Below, piece by piece: positions 13,211 through 26,270 of a DNA stretch of 64,000 nt; positions within the stretch are counted from its first letter, which is position 1, and every line of letters begins with the position of its first letter. Position numbers and translations under genes: made by a program. Source of the DNA: Tamarix chinensis (lineage: Eukaryota; Streptophyta; Magnoliopsida; Caryophyllales; Tamaricaceae); the NCBI GenBank assembly GCA_030549775.1, contig CM060172.1, positions 130,623,122 through 130,687,121 of the forward strand, written 5' to 3'. The notes beneath the pieces are model-generated. The model was not told the DNA's origin and did not search any database. It was given only the letters and a program-made list of their open reading frames with translations.

Positions 13211-13725
13211 CCCCATAGGCAACCATAATTGGGTTTTGATTTCGTAGCCCAAAAACCCCGAATTTATGCCACCGCCCAAATAGACCGTTGTTCCTCCACC
13301 GTCGACCATCACCATCACCCATGCCACCCACCAAAGCCTTCCCTGCACCACCCTCTACAGATTGAGCCTCCCTCCCCTTGCCTTGCCCTACACGAGCCCC
13401 CTGGCAGTGCAAAGCCACACTCCCATTGTCGTTTGTGTCACTGTCCACCGCAAATAACACCACCTCTACCCTCCAAAACAACCAGGGGACCTTATTCTAC
13501 CTCCCCATACCTTCATCTCTCCTTCCTTCCCTCTCCTCTAGCCTATACCCCAATCTCTCTACCTCTCTTTCTCCTCCACCGCCGCCGCTCGTCGCCGCAG
13601 GTTCCACCACCAACCCTAGGTGGTATTCTAATTTCCCTAACCCTTAAAATTTTTTTATATAAGTGTTAATAATTTTTAGTAATATTAATAGTATTACTCT
13701 TAATATTATTAATAATTATTATTAA

Positions 13726-13739
13726 TGTTGTTGTTGTTG

Positions 13740-13770
<31 letters not shown>

Positions 13771-13886
13771 GTTATCACTCTTATTATCTAACCTAACTTC
13801 AGAAATATTTCTAACTAATGGTATTATTATTTAAAAGGTTACAACTTCAGTATTATTATAATTATCTTTATTATTATTATTATTAT

Positions 13887-13939
<53 letters not shown>

Positions 13940-14199
13940 TTATTATCATTATTTTCTTACTAATACTATTAATACTAACTTTTGCCATTATCACTTTTAT
14001 TATTAGTGTAAATGTTGGACCCTTATAGTACTTTTACCCTTCTCAATTATTATCCTTTTTATGTTTAACATTACTACTACTACTACTATCATTTCTATCA
14101 TTATTACTATTCTTCTACTATACTTGATCATATTATCACGAAGGTTACTACTATTATGATTTCTTGAACCTTTATTAGCATTATTCTCAAGATTGAAAC

Positions 14200-14234
<35 letters not shown>

Positions 14235-14480
14235 GTAGTAGTAGTAGTAGTAGTAGTAGTATCATTATTATTATTATTACTACTACTACTACTACTAGCA
14301 TTATCAATATAAGTATCATTATGGTCACTACTTTTATATTATTTACATCACTATTATTAATATTACTAGAGTTTGGGTCGATATTAGTATTATTACTAAA
14401 ACCAATAATAATATTATTATTAGTAATATTGAAACTATTACTTTTAATACTATGAATATCACTATGACTACTTTGCCATA
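13726..14480. repeat. Microsatellite cluster in LTR copy C
   Basis: GTT repeats (13726-13743) run into ATT repeats (13744-13770). An ACT array follows at about 13888-13939, then ATT (14200-14234) and AGT (14235-14261) arrays. A separate AAT array lies at 15383-15461. Confidence 0.9.
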
Positions 14481-14738
14481 AACCATGATGGTTGCTAAGA
14501 CTTATTTTGGTTAGTAGTGACATAATTAATTATTTTTAGAATAATAAACCTACTTTCAATTATAAAACTACTATTATCATTATTAGCCCTAATAGTAAGC
14601 CATAATAAGGGTAAGATAGGAAATGATGGTAACTTTGGTAGGAGGGAGATTAACCCATAGTTTTTCCCTCTTATAGGTGAATCAAGTCAAAACCCTAAGG
14701 AGGTGTAGGAGCATACTCCAAGTTCGGTGTCATTTTAG

Positions 14739-15407
14739 GTAAGAGTGTAGCTAAGGCTTTATGTGTGCTATGTGTCTTACATGCCTTGGATGCCACGTAT
14801 AATGATATATTGTGTATCTTGTGCTATTATTTTAATGGTTTTATGTGTAGCGCAGCTTGGAACGAAGGTATGTTCATGTGCTTTCTTATGGTATGTGTTA
14901 ATATGGATATGCTGTAAGTTGTGATGTGATGTGATGTGATGTGGCCTTTTAGGATATGCATGCTAGGATATTTAATGTGGTAATGTGGGATGGAAGGATG
15001 AAAAAGGAAAATGGGAAAGTAAGATAACTAAGGGGTAGTAAGTTATCTAACGTAGGTAGGAATGACCTAAATAATCCATGATCCATGAGTGGATGAATAA
15101 AAGGGGGCTTAAATAAAATGAAAGAGTAGGAGAAACTAGGGTTTGCATGGGAATATTAGAGTTTTGTATGAAAAGCATTGAGTGTTTGCATGGGATAGTT
15201 AGAGTTCGTATGGGGGTGAACTTTACGTATAGAAAGTTGCCTTGGGGTGTGAGGAAGGTAATGGAAGAGTTGTTTGGGTAACCGGAGGCTTTGGGTGAAA
15301 AATAGTACGTGGGATAGTATAAGGGTGCATAAGAGACCGATTTAGGGTTTAGGAGGAAACCCTAATTTGAGAAGGTGGAAAAATAATAATAATAAATAAT
15401 AATAATA

Positions 15408-15462
<55 letters not shown>

Positions 15463-16468
15463 GTGGATGAGTGAGGTATGAAGTGAGGGCTGAATCTAAG
15501 GGTCGTGATGTGTGGGGTGTTAAAATAGTTTTTATTGTGTGAGGCAGAGAAGGATGGGCCACATAGGCCCAAATTAGGGTTTTTGGAGAAAACCCTAGGG
15601 TAAGGCGGTGAGTGGACTTGGGGGTATAAGGTAGTGGGCCTTGACCCACACACTTAGTATTTGGGCTCCCGGTGTGAGTAAGTGGAATAAGGGAAGGATG
15701 TCGGGGCGAGTTAGGAGGTGTTTAAGTCTCAAGATATGGGAGGGGCCCTCTTGGGAGGATAAGTGTAGATGGAGTTAGTCATGCATGTCTAGGGTGAAAT
15801 CTGTTGAATAAGATATGGTAAAACACTAATCATACAAAGTGGAAGATTATTGAGCCGGGCGTAGACCGATCCACCGGCATAGTAGTGGCCAGGTGTCGGG
15901 GTGCCCTGGAGACCGATCTACTGGCATATAATAGTGGTTAGGTGCATTCTTCCCTATAAGTGACTGATCCACCGACTATAATAGTGGGGGATTTCGATCT
16001 CAATAAACCAAACCCTAAGTGTGATTAGACACATAAAAGACACTAAGTACTTACAATGGAACACCATGAGAGTCGGGGCCAGACCGATCCACCGGCATAA
16101 TAGTGGCTAGGAGAGTTTTGCCCTGGAGACCGACCCACCAGCATATAATAGTGGTCAAGTGTGTTCTGCCTTGTAAGTGACCGATCCACTGGCTATAATA
16201 GTGGGGTTCCCGTACTATCATGGATCGATAAAAAGTATGGTGCAAAGTGAGTACTATTTAGATATTAAATATTCAGTTTATCCAGACCGCAACTTGGCCT
16301 TTATTTATCTAAGAGATTGTATGCTATTATATTATCGTGATTGTATTATGTTCTCTTATGTGTTGGCCTTAGTGCATGTTTATCTTGCTCAGTATGTAGC
16401 GTACTGACCACCTGTTTCATGGGTGTTTCTCATTCCCACAAGCAGGAGACCCATCCGAGTTTATGTAG
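14739..16468 (+). other. Possible LTR leader intron, copy C
   Basis: TTTTAG|GTAAGAGTG at 14739 and GTTTATGTAG|GTAGGAG at 16468 match splice-site consensus and recur in the other copies. The putative intron contains the hairpin array. No transcript evidence is available. Confidence 0.35.
15862..16206 (+). repeat. Hairpin-module array, copy C (3+3 modules)
   Basis: Modules of the form ACCGATCCACCGGCATAATAGTGG start near 15866, 15914, 15963, 16083, 16129 and 16181. This is the same two-by-three layout as copies B and F, with a spacer holding TGGAACACCATGAGAGTC. Confidence 0.85.
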
Positions 16469-16930
16469 GTAGGAGATGGTGTCTTCGATGCCTACGACAC
16501 TTACGAGGCATCGAGCGGGGCTGAGAGTTGAGCTTGGACCTAGCTTGGGGGTCGAGAGTGATATGGACAGATTCTATCTTCCGTTTTGTTTTCCTATATT
16601 GTTATAATTTAGTTTCATTGGGTGTACGATGTTTCTATCATTTGGAACTTTAAATCCTTACTTTTGGGTTGTACCTCTTTTGGTTACCGCACTCCGATTT
16701 TCTATATAGTTAATGGTTAATTTCCTTTATGAATGCTCGTTTTAATTATTGACTTGTGTTTGATGTCAATCCCATTTAGCCTTAACACTTGGTACTAGAA
16801 TGGTAGAAGTGAACTGGTTTAGTACTAAGTATCGTAGTAATATCCCCATAATTTACATTTTGTTATTTCGCTTATTCTAAACCTTTTCATTAAATAAAAT
16901 TTATCAGGAGTAAATTTTAGGGGTATTACA

Positions 16931-17030
16931 TACAACAAACCAGTAAAAAAACCACAAACAACCTAATTCGAGAATGACCTAACCTACTATAACCCAACCC
17001 GAACCCAATTTTCCCAACCTGATTGTTGCC
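16931..17030. repeat. Degenerate AACCC-type repeat, right part
   Basis: Words such as CCTAACCTACTATAACCCAACCCGAACCCAA continue the repeat interrupted at 12350 by LTR copy C. Confidence 0.65.
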
Positions 17031-17530
17031 TATATTTAAGATGAAGTAAATTATTGTTGCACATCTGTGCCTGGCTTACACAAGAAGACCTTGCAGCTAA
17101 TTCTCTCTCATGCTATGAATAATACATGATGCATAAAAATCATAGGTTTACAAGGGCATATTGTGTAGCTTTCTCCAGTTTGGATTTTTTTTTATCATCT
17201 TTCTTCATTAGTAGGTGCAAAAATGTGTTATACCTATGTACTAGCTAGTGCTCAACTAGTACCTTGTCGAAATTGCATTCTTTTTATCCTCTCTTTGACT
17301 TTATGATCTTCCTCCTTACTCCCTATGTTTGTGGGGGTTGTTCCTCTTCCTTCAGTGCCTTTTATTGACATTTCTTACTCCAAATACATGCTCTACTTCC
17401 TTCAATTTATGTATTTTTGTGCAAATCCCTTAAAAACAAACACCAAGAGAGTAATATTTAGAAAAAGAGACCTAAAATATCATAAAGTTCATGAATTATA
17501 TAAAAGAAAACAAGGTGAAAATATGGAAAA
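17031..17530. other. Unassigned; possible 3-prime end of the gypsy element
   Basis: No coding domain or clear repeat is seen. By position, just past the polypurine-type signature at 17540-17590, this could be the start of a decayed 3-prime LTR of the Athila-like element, but I found no matching 5-prime LTR to confirm it. Confidence 0.2.
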
Positions 17531-17534
17531 AAAT

Positions 17535-17592
17535 TAGTTTATCAACTCCCCCATACTTACCTTTTGCTTATCCTCAACCAAACTGATGTGGT
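17535..17592 (-). other. Athila-type 3-prime signature (purine-rich)
   Basis: The minus strand reads GAGGATAAGCAAAAGGTAAG and then TATGGGGGAGTTGATAA. From general knowledge of Athila-type Ty3/gypsy elements, GAGGACAAGCAAA..GTATGGGGGAGTTGATAA lies between the last ORF and the 3-prime LTR. It fixes the direction and approximate end of the gypsy element. Confidence 0.6.
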
Positions 17593-20100
17593 TTTTATCA
17601 AAGTAATGGAAGGTTGGATCAAAATTTGTAGTATAATCTATCACCCATGATCTAATGCAAAAAGAATGAAGGGAATTGGTGGATTATAGACGAAGAACTT
17701 GATGTTACAAGATGAAGGTGTTTTGGCAGATTTGAAGGTGTTCAAATGTGTCGACTTGAAGATAGTATTGAGGTAGGATTATCCCATCTTCCTTGCTCAA
17801 TGTAGAACCAAAAGGGAGGATTATACTTTAGCTATCTTGCTCAAATTTTGATCTAAATTTCCATTCAATATTCTGCCTACAAACCATGCGCACAAAGGGT
17901 ATGTATGGGAGAAGGAATAAACTCGGTGGTGACTAGCTTAAACCAGCCGAGTTTAGTCCCTTAATTTAGCCCATTAATCATGGTTGAATTAAGCCCATAT
18001 TAACCTTAATCCAAAGCATAATATAATTGGTTAAATGATACTAAGGATTAATATTACAAAGCTATACAATTGACTAAGATACATACATGAAATTATAGCC
18101 ATACCCTAACTTACATAAAATATACTTAGGGTTAGGGTTTACAACAAGTTTATACAAATAATGAATACTATCACTTTATCTCTTGTTGTAATGTATCATC
18201 CCATGTATGTCATAGCCTTGCATGCCTTGTAATACTTGTACACATCAATGTGTATAAACATCACCTTCTTGCAAATATGTAACATACCTATAAGAATAGC
18301 TTGAATGGTTTTCAATGTCAAGCATATAAGAATTATCAAGAATATTTAGCATGATAGGCTCCAACATTAAGAAAGCTAAATGATCTTCCTTACCTTGAGG
18401 ATTAGAATGAAAATGACAATCATTATGTTCAATGTATGCTCCTGAATCACAAACTCAAAGAATGAAAATAAAAAAAGGAAAAATAAGAATATTAATGAAA
18501 GGAAATGGGGATCAAGGCCTCAGATGATAGAAACATACTATACGAACAAAATATAAATTTATAAGGCCTACAAAAATTGCAAGCATTAATAATAGGAAAA
18601 CAAAATAAGGTTGTAAGAAACCCTTAGTCCTTACTCTCAAATCAATTTTATTGTGGTACTCTAAGATGGTTTAGAATTGTGTAGATGCGCATTTAGGGGA
18701 CATAGATCGATTAGAGAAGCATACTTCCTCCCTATAGGTAAGTGTGACAGTTAGGTCACATGTATTTCAATGATGTAATCATTTTCTTAAAAATATCCAT
18801 GCTGATAATGATTAACCACATTATTGCGTAGATTTTCATTTTCCACCACTCAAAGACATTATGCAAAGAAAAATCATAAAGTCTTATAAAGGTTGCAATG
18901 GAGTTGGGATAAAAAATTAGGGTAAGTGTTATAATTATAGCTGATGGTCTGAATACAAATGGTGTGATAAAAAAAAGAATGTATCTCAAATTTGAGATTA
19001 GTAATGCATTAACACCCTACAAAAATAACAACCATGATTTTTTCCATAACTCTTCTTACCCATCAAAACTCAAGTACTCAACTATTCACATCACTACTTC
19101 ACCACTTTTATTCCTTCCTTCTTTCTCTTTTTCATTTAATTTTTTAATATAAAGATGGAGCTATATTTAAATCATTTTTACAAGAATAAACTCTACCAAA
19201 CAATTCCTTATTACACCCCATTATTATTCTCAATACACCTCTATCAAATATATTCAAGAGTTATCACTCCCTAGTTTTGGGTATTGTTAAGGCAATAACT
19301 TGGGATAGATGGCTACCAATGTGCATTTTTAATAAAAAATAATATGTCTTAAGTTTAAAGGGGTTAAGAAAGATGGATAATACATCAATATGTAGGCAAT
19401 TTGGCTAATGTAGCTATGAAAATAAAATACATGCCTCAATTATTTCAATGCATGTATAAGTCATATGCGACCTTAAGGAAAATGATGTGAGTTCTAGTTT
19501 CACACATCAAAGTGAGGCCATAAAAAAGGTAAAAAAATCTATAAGGCTCGAGATCTCATTGGTTTTAATGCTAGAAACTTTATTTACTATGTCTCGGTCT
19601 AGATGAGAAAATCAATAAAAATAAGCCATTAGAATGCCACAATAATAAATGGTTTGAGAGTTCATTGATTGAAAATTTCACACTTACAAACATATTAAAG
19701 GCCTTTTTTTTGTTATACTTACTCGCAATATATAGATTTTACTAGTATATTATCAAGCCATGTAGAGAATTCTATCATGTTTTCATCATTACACTTTCAT
19801 TTTATAATTTTTTTTAAATAAATTCCAAGACAAACAAGAAAATAAAAACCAAATAAATAGATCAAACAAACCAAAAATAAAACATGCTGAAAAAAAGGAA
19901 TGCAAAAAGAAAGAAAATAGAATAAATGCACATAAAAGTAACAAGTAAACTTCCCTCATACTTATGGGACACATTATTCTGAATTTTTACTATGGAAAAA
20001 AATGTACATGGTAAATATATGTACTCACTATGGCAGTGATAGTGGAAAGCCTTAGTCAATGTGACATTGATACATCTATCATGGTGTTCATTTTATCAAT
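17593..20100 (-). mobile_element. Non-coding 3-prime region of the gypsy element
   Basis: AT-rich sequence lies between the 3-prime signature and the last coding trace. The short open frames at 18756-18989, 19789-19974 and 19862-20059 contain no recognised domain. It is assigned to the element by position only. Confidence 0.4.
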
Positions 20101-20720
20101 AGGGTCAACAAAATCCCTACGAATAGCAACCTAAGCCTCAAGCGTATTGAATTGTGCATTAATCCACTTGAATGGAGCACTCTATGAGGGGTTTGATGTG
20201 GAAGGGTATGCATTTATACCAACTAATAGAAGGGGTGGAAGAGAAAGAAATGTTGTGGTAGGTGGCTTACTAGAAGATTTGAGTTGTTCCTCCGTAGGCT
20301 AAGAGGTAGGGTAACCAAGGAGAGATGTGGCTAGAGAAGATAACCATTTTGTGTTTTCTTTATGAATGATGGTGGTGAAAGCTCTGTTAGGCAATAGGTA
20401 CCGAAAATCTTAATTATAGACCAATTTATAATCTAGTCCATCCCAAACAATCATTTTCATGCTAGGTCATACCCACTATGTTGGGAAATATATGTGATAA
20501 TGCCCCCACAAGCTACAAAAATGTATCCCATTGTGTTGTTCCCAATTTTACTTGAATGATCATGTAGGAGAAAATTTTCATCAATGTTGTCATCTTAGAT
20601 CATGCACATTAGAGAAAAGAGCTCCATCTAATGCATATTTCCTAATCTATCTCCCCTACAAAAGACTATCCCTGCTGATAACCTTTGGATATACCATAAG
20701 GCTGGGTTTTATATCGAAGA
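20100..20720 (-). pseudogene. Athila 3-prime ORF remnant
   Basis: Minus-strand translation of about 20.1-20.7 kb gives broken frames that recall the extra ORF Athila-type elements carry downstream of integrase. Visible pieces include FSPT, IVWDGLDYKLVYN and HYHIYFPT, followed by a Pro/Ser-rich stretch. Stops and frameshifts occur throughout. The call is based on faint pattern likeness plus the position between integrase and the 3-prime signature; the function of this ORF in the family is not settled. Confidence 0.4.
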
Positions 20721-21794
20721 GGCCTTAGCATGGTGCTTGTTGAACTACTTAAAAACACAGCATTTTCTGAGCATGAAGATTTGTGTCCAAAATTCCTCTA
20801 GGTCTCATAACTCTAGAACATCACAAGAATATCAATACACTCTAGGAAAATAAAGCATATCACAAAAGTGTGGTTGAGAAATTTTATGAGACTCAATAAA
20901 GAGTAAAAAATAAATTATATCTTCAACACTATAAAAAACAAGCTAAGGAACTCATGAGTGAGACCTACGATCATGTGATCCGCAAGTGCAAATAAGCATA
21001 GTAAATCACCTCTACCAAGTAAATAATCAACATCCTCTTTGATCCCAAAAATATCAAGAGATTTCCAATTGACATATCAAGTTGTGGTAATGTATATTGT
21101 AGTAAGACCATTATATTATTCTATGTGAGACAGGTATATAGAGATAATGATATAGGGATTATAGGGTTGAGTATTTGATTTCTTACCTTTTTACCTCGAT
21201 TGTGGAGGTGGTGAGGTAGATGGTGAAAGTGAAAGGTAAGGAGGTTGGATTACCAAAGGAAAGTTGGGACAAAAGAGATAAAACACAAAATTTAAAGGAA
21301 CGAGTGGTTCCACATGACCATGTTGACCTAGCAAGGTTAGGTCATGCAAGAATTTTGTTCTTAGCATCAAGGAGAAATAATTTACTGAAATGCGGCATAA
21401 CTATGAACACTTGGCACGTTCCAATAGTGCAGCTTGTGTGTTATTGGTTTTTGGCACTTAGATATACATAATTTTTTGCTAGTTTTAGCACTATTGCACC
21501 TTTGATAGTGTATAGGTTGTGCAAGATTTTTTGTGGCTTGGTTTGACTATTCTCATCCTATGATCCATCCTTATCTTGTTTTATTCATTAGATAGCTCAT
21601 ACACTATCAAAATCTTTCCAATTTGTTACAAAATTTGTCAAACTGAAAAAAAAGGTTAAAAGAAAATAATTAACACTCAAAAAATCACATGAAAGCTTAG
21701 GTTGTCTCTTAAGAAGCACTCATTTAATGTCATGAGCTCAACACCTTTACATTCAAGATGATGATAGACTAGAAAGGATGAAGATAACCAACTT
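20721..21794 (-). mobile_element. Gypsy element spacer between integrase and 3-prime ORF
   Basis: No domain can be recognised here on either strand. The region is enclosed by integrase and 3-prime-ORF remnants of the same strand, so it is taken as part of the same element. The open frame at 21220-21471 on the opposite strand has no support. Confidence 0.4.
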
Positions 21795-22850
21795 CTAGAT
21801 CATAGATCTTACGATATATTGCTTCAACCATTTCCCATTAACTTTGAAATTTCCCATGGTTTTGCTCCATATTTCAATTTCTCCAAATAAATACACCTTA
21901 TGTGTTTGAAACGGTTCTAACCATATAAAAGGAAGCTTACCCAAAAATACCTTGAGATGAGAGTTGAATAAAAGCACTAGGTCCCTTCTTTGAACTCTCG
22001 ATAGAGAATATGATTATCATGCCACTTCTTCATTATTTACTTGTTTATATTGGAATTCTCATATACTTCCAACCAAAAATCATTGAGTTCTTTTAGTTTA
22101 AGCTTTCTCCATTCTCCTACTTCTTTCAACTTAAAATGAATGCTCTTAATAAACTAATGTACCTTGTGTTCCCTCTCAATTCAAAAATGACATGAATATC
22201 CATAAAATAATCTAAATATTGTTTTACCTATGGAGTCTTATAATATGTCCCATAAGTCCATAAGTCATCATCCAACTTCAAAGTTCAATCGTTTCTCTAC
22301 CTAGACACCATCTTCTCTAGAATTCCCTTAATCTCTAGATTTGTGATATTTACTTTACCTTCTCATTTGAGGTTGATATGGTCTATCCATTTTGTGATTC
22401 ACACTACATTAACTCAAAAGTGTGCTTAGAAACTTATTTGAATAATGAGATTCTCCATCACTAATTAGCGCTCTTAGAATAGGATAGATCATATTAAGGG
22501 AAGATAATTTTCTACAACAACTTAACTACTACATTCAAATCATTTTCTAGAGATGCTAGGGCCTTGAACTATTTTAAGACATAATCCATCATTACAAAAA
22601 TATAATTGATATCGTGTGATGATGGAAATGGTCCCATAAAGCCTATCTCCACACATTGAAGAATTCAACTTCAAATATGATGTTCAATGGAATCTCAATC
22701 TTGCTTGAGATGTTTCCGGTTCTTGGACAACAATCATAGAAAATCCTATAGTTCCTCATATCATTGAAGAATGAAGGCTAACAAAATCCCAATTGTAGAA
22801 CCTTTGTAATTATTTTGAAAGTACTTGCATGACCTCCATATGACGTTGAG
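21795..22850 (-). pseudogene. Gypsy integrase, decayed
   Basis: This is the strand-transfer enzyme of the Athila-like element. Minus-strand translation of 22740-22681 gives DCCPRTGNISSKIEIPLN, the end of the zinc-binding HHCC region (usual family form C..CQRTGNIS). Next, 22680-22620 gives FFNVW and, in another frame, FMGPFPS, the start of the catalytic core. The C-terminal domain is an open frame at 21977-21795 with LLFNSHLKVFLGKL and FKVNGKWLKQYI, matching the family's usual GKL..W.GPF and FKVNG.RLK motifs. Stops and frameshifts break the core. It lies downstream of RNase H, the order typical of Ty3/gypsy. Confidence 0.75.
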
Positions 22851-24182
22851 TAACAGTGGAAAATAACTCCTATTAATCCCTATTTGGGTAGAAAGATTCT
22901 AAAATTTTCATGTGCACACCATTTGTAAAGACAAGGACCATCCTAATAGTAGTACTTAACATCTAAAAGAAATTTCTAGTGTTATTGGTAGGACAGGTCT
23001 TCAGGTAACATGCCATAAGCAATGTAATTCACAAAATCCATGATCCAAGAAGATTCAAGGATTGAAAAAACAAATAGATTTTCATCTAGAAATGAATCGT
23101 CAAATAGATAATCTTCCCCTTCACTTTCATTCATCTCCTATCTAAGCCTAGAGAGGTAGTGAAATGCCTCGAAAATTTCTAATTTTAAATAGTATATTTA
23201 AATGAGGTTTTATTATAAAATTTAATTAAGTATATTAATTTATTTAAAATAAAAGGAAATTATTTAGGGAAAATCAAGAATAAATTTATAAGTATTTTAT
23301 TAGGAGAGAATTTGGGTATTTTAACTAATTAAAGATTTTAATTTGGGAATTAACTAAATAAATTATTTTATTTAAAATAAGAATGATAAAATAGTTCCAA
23401 ATTAATATTAATTTTATAAATAATTTAATGGAAGAAAATTAGGGTGTTTTGATAATTAAAATAGAATTTATGGAAAACCTTTTAAAAATCCTAATTTAGT
23501 CTAAAAAGGGATTTAAAAAATATTATTTTTAAATATCCAAAATTTTTAGATTAATTTAATTGGCCCTAATCTAATTATTTTTCTCCTTTCCTTTTTCCTT
23601 TTTGCTTTTTCTTTCTTCCTTTTTCATTTCCTTTTTCTTTCTTTTACTTTTTCCTCTTATTTTTCCCCGAACTGGGCCAGCTGCGGCCTAGTCTTCCTTT
23701 TCTTCTTCCTCTTCAGCTCAGCCCGCGCGGCCTCCTTCGTCCGACTCCGCCGCGCCGCGTTTTGGCTCCGCTTCCACTGAAACACATCGTTCGATTTAAT
23801 GACATCCTCGATCGCGCCCGAACCGCCCGGTTCTTCCTCCTTTTCTTTCTTTCTTTTTCCTTCGCGAACCGCCCTGCCAGCCATCTTCTTCTTCCTCCTT
23901 TCCCCGTCGACGACGACGCTGCAACGCTGGCCGCCATCAATGGCATCTCCGGCTACGGTGATTAATACCGGCTGTTTCTTGTCTCATTGTCTTCCTCTTA
24001 ACTCCAGGAATAAATTGAAATAATTATTGGACGTTAAATCTCGCCCGTTTCCTCTCCCCAGCCTTGCGAACTATCGAATCAACCCAAACGTTGGCCGACC
24101 ATTTTCCGCCGCCGGCTGCACAAATTCTCGCACCCCATAACTTCCTGCCGACCCCCAAAACCCTATTATACCATCTACAATC

Positions 24183-24190
24183 CATAAATA
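24183..24190 (+). promoter_or_regulatory. TATA-like box of LTR copy D
   Basis: AATCCATAAATAGCTGG stands where the other copies have TATAAATACCCC, although the CCCC after it is lost. The first T of TATAAATA has become C. Confidence 0.5.
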
Positions 24191-25369
24191 GCTGGATTGT
24201 ATGATTTTTTGGAGTTTGTTCTTCCCCGAGACCCTAAGCCCGAGTGCCAGCCACCGCGACTTCAGACGCGTATTCCGCCGCCGTTAGCCAACTTCAACGC
24301 CACCTCCGCATTCCAAATTATTCCCTACATCGCCCTCTAGTTAACCAAACTATGTTCAACCTTCGATTCTTCTTGTACGAGCCTCAATAACCATGCAAAG
24401 TTGGAGGCTCGTTTCGCCGGAATTTTGACCCCGAAATCTTAAACCACCTTCCGCCGCCGTGCGTCGCCACCTTTGGCTGCACCACCACCATCATTTTGTC
24501 CCTCTCCTCCTAGGAAACCATAAACACCTCTTTTATCACCTCAATTCTCCCTATCTTTTGCCCAACATCCATCTTTCCCTCTTTTCTTCTATTTTCCCGG
24601 CCACCGCCGCCACCGCCGTGAACCACCGCCGGTGCCGCCTATCTCCACCAGCTTAAGGTTGAACCCTAGACCCTCTCAACCATTTTCCATATTATTATAA
24701 GCCTTGATTTTAATTTATTTCAATTATTTGCATATAAATACCATTATTATTATTCTTAATATTTATATTCTTAATATGTTTTATGATTATTATTAGTATT
24801 ATTATTATGTTTATTAGTATTTATGTTGAAGGCTGAAGCCTTATTGTATTTTAATTCTATTTTATTATAAGAATAATTATTATTAACATTTTATTATTTA
24901 TTCTGGAAAATCTTAGGCCCTAATTTTGTATTAACATTCACACTTATTTATTTTAGTATTATTATTTCTACTGTTCTTATAACCATTAATAATAATATTA
25001 TTTGGTCAAAGCCCTAAGGAGGCGTAGGAGCGTGCTCCAAGACTGGTGTCGTTTTAGGTAAGGGGTGCTAAGGCCTTTTATGTTCTTATGAGCATTATGT
25101 GCTTCGCATGCTATGTATCCTATATTTATGATTATTATTTATTTTGTATGTGGTATGACATGGAGTTGAAGTATGTTTTTATGTTTTTGTGTTTTTGTAT
25201 GGCATGTGTACTGTATTTATGTGACGATATGTGTTGTGACCCTATAAGACATGCATGAGGGGATGTCGATGTGGTTTGTGTGGGAGAAAGGATGAAAAAG
25301 GAGGACGGGGAAAGAAGTTGACTAAGGGAAGTGAGTTGACCTAATATTATGGTTTTATAAGGAATAATC

Positions 25370-26270
25370 TGATTTATGGTTTTATGTGGAAGAGTATAAT
25401 TTAGGGTTTTATGCGGAGAATATAATTTATGATGTTATATGGGAGAATTGAATTTATGGTTTGTTAGGGAGAATCTAGTTCATGATGTTTTTTGGGAGAA
25501 TGTAATTTATGATATTATATGGGAGAATCTAATTTGTGGTTATGAAAGGGGAGAATCTAATCAATTGTATTATGTGGAAAAATCTTTGGGTTTTATATGA
25601 TTTGAATCTTTGTGTTGGTATGGATTGAATTTAGGGTTTTTTGTGAATGAATCTTTGGGTTTAATATGTTTGAATGTAGGGTTTTGTAAGGATGAATCTT
25701 CGGGTTTATGTGAATTGAATCTAGGGTTTGGTAAGGATGAATATTTGGTTGGTATGGATTTAATTTAGGGTATCGTATGACGGAATCTTGGGTTTTGTGT
25801 GGTGGTATTAGGGTTGCGTGGTGGAGTTAGGGTTTTGTATGGGAGTTAATGATTACATGGAATTTAGGGTTTACATGAAAAGTTCAAATGGTTGCATGGG
25901 GAGATTAATGTTTGCATGGGTATGAAATTTACGTGTGGAAAGTTAATTTGGGATGTAAGGAAGGTAATGTAAGTATTATTCGGGTGTTGAACTATTTTGG
26001 ATGAAAAATAGTACGTGGAGCATTATGAGTGTATGGAAGAGATTGAATTAGGGTTTGGAGTAATGAACTCTGGGTTGTTGTGATTAATTAGGGTTGGAGT
26101 GGATAATTGTGGTTTGTTATAATTAACTAAGGCGTGGAGTGGCTAATTATGGTTGTTATGGTTAAATAGGGTTTGGAGTGGTTAACTATGGTTGGTTGTG
26201 GTTAATTGAGGTCTGTGGTGGCTGATTAGGGTTTTTGTGTTATCATGTGCATGTGGTAATTAAAGTGTAA
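25370..26270 (+). repeat. Degenerate TTTATGG/TTAGGGTTT-rich stretch
   Basis: Units of about 30-45 bases, such as GGGAGAATCTAATTTATGGT and GGATGAATCTTTGGGTTT, recur irregularly between 25370 and 26270, followed by units like GGTTAATTAGGGTTTGGAGTG. Copies B and F have a shorter non-repetitive version, so this looks like local expansion in copy D. Confidence 0.6.

Larger units (their letters stand above)
12351..16930 (+). mobile_element. Family-1 giant LTR, copy C (4.6 kb)
   Basis: It starts TGAAATACCCCAAAACCC and ends AGGGGTATTACA. The flanks are CGCAA (12346-12350) and TACAA (16931-16935); the two differences are C-to-T and G-to-A at a CpG, as expected from methylation decay. In order it holds an AT-rich U3 start, pyrimidine-rich tracts (12640-12930), a TATA box at 13201-13210, a GC-rich block to 13640, microsatellites, a GGAGTATGCTCC-like box near 14710, a splice-donor-like site at 14739, the hairpin array (15862-16206) and a hairpin at 16485-16514. 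The open frame at 13229-13669 is Pro/His-rich, begins without ATG and is not called a gene. Flanking repeat on both sides confirms insertion. Confidence 0.85.
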
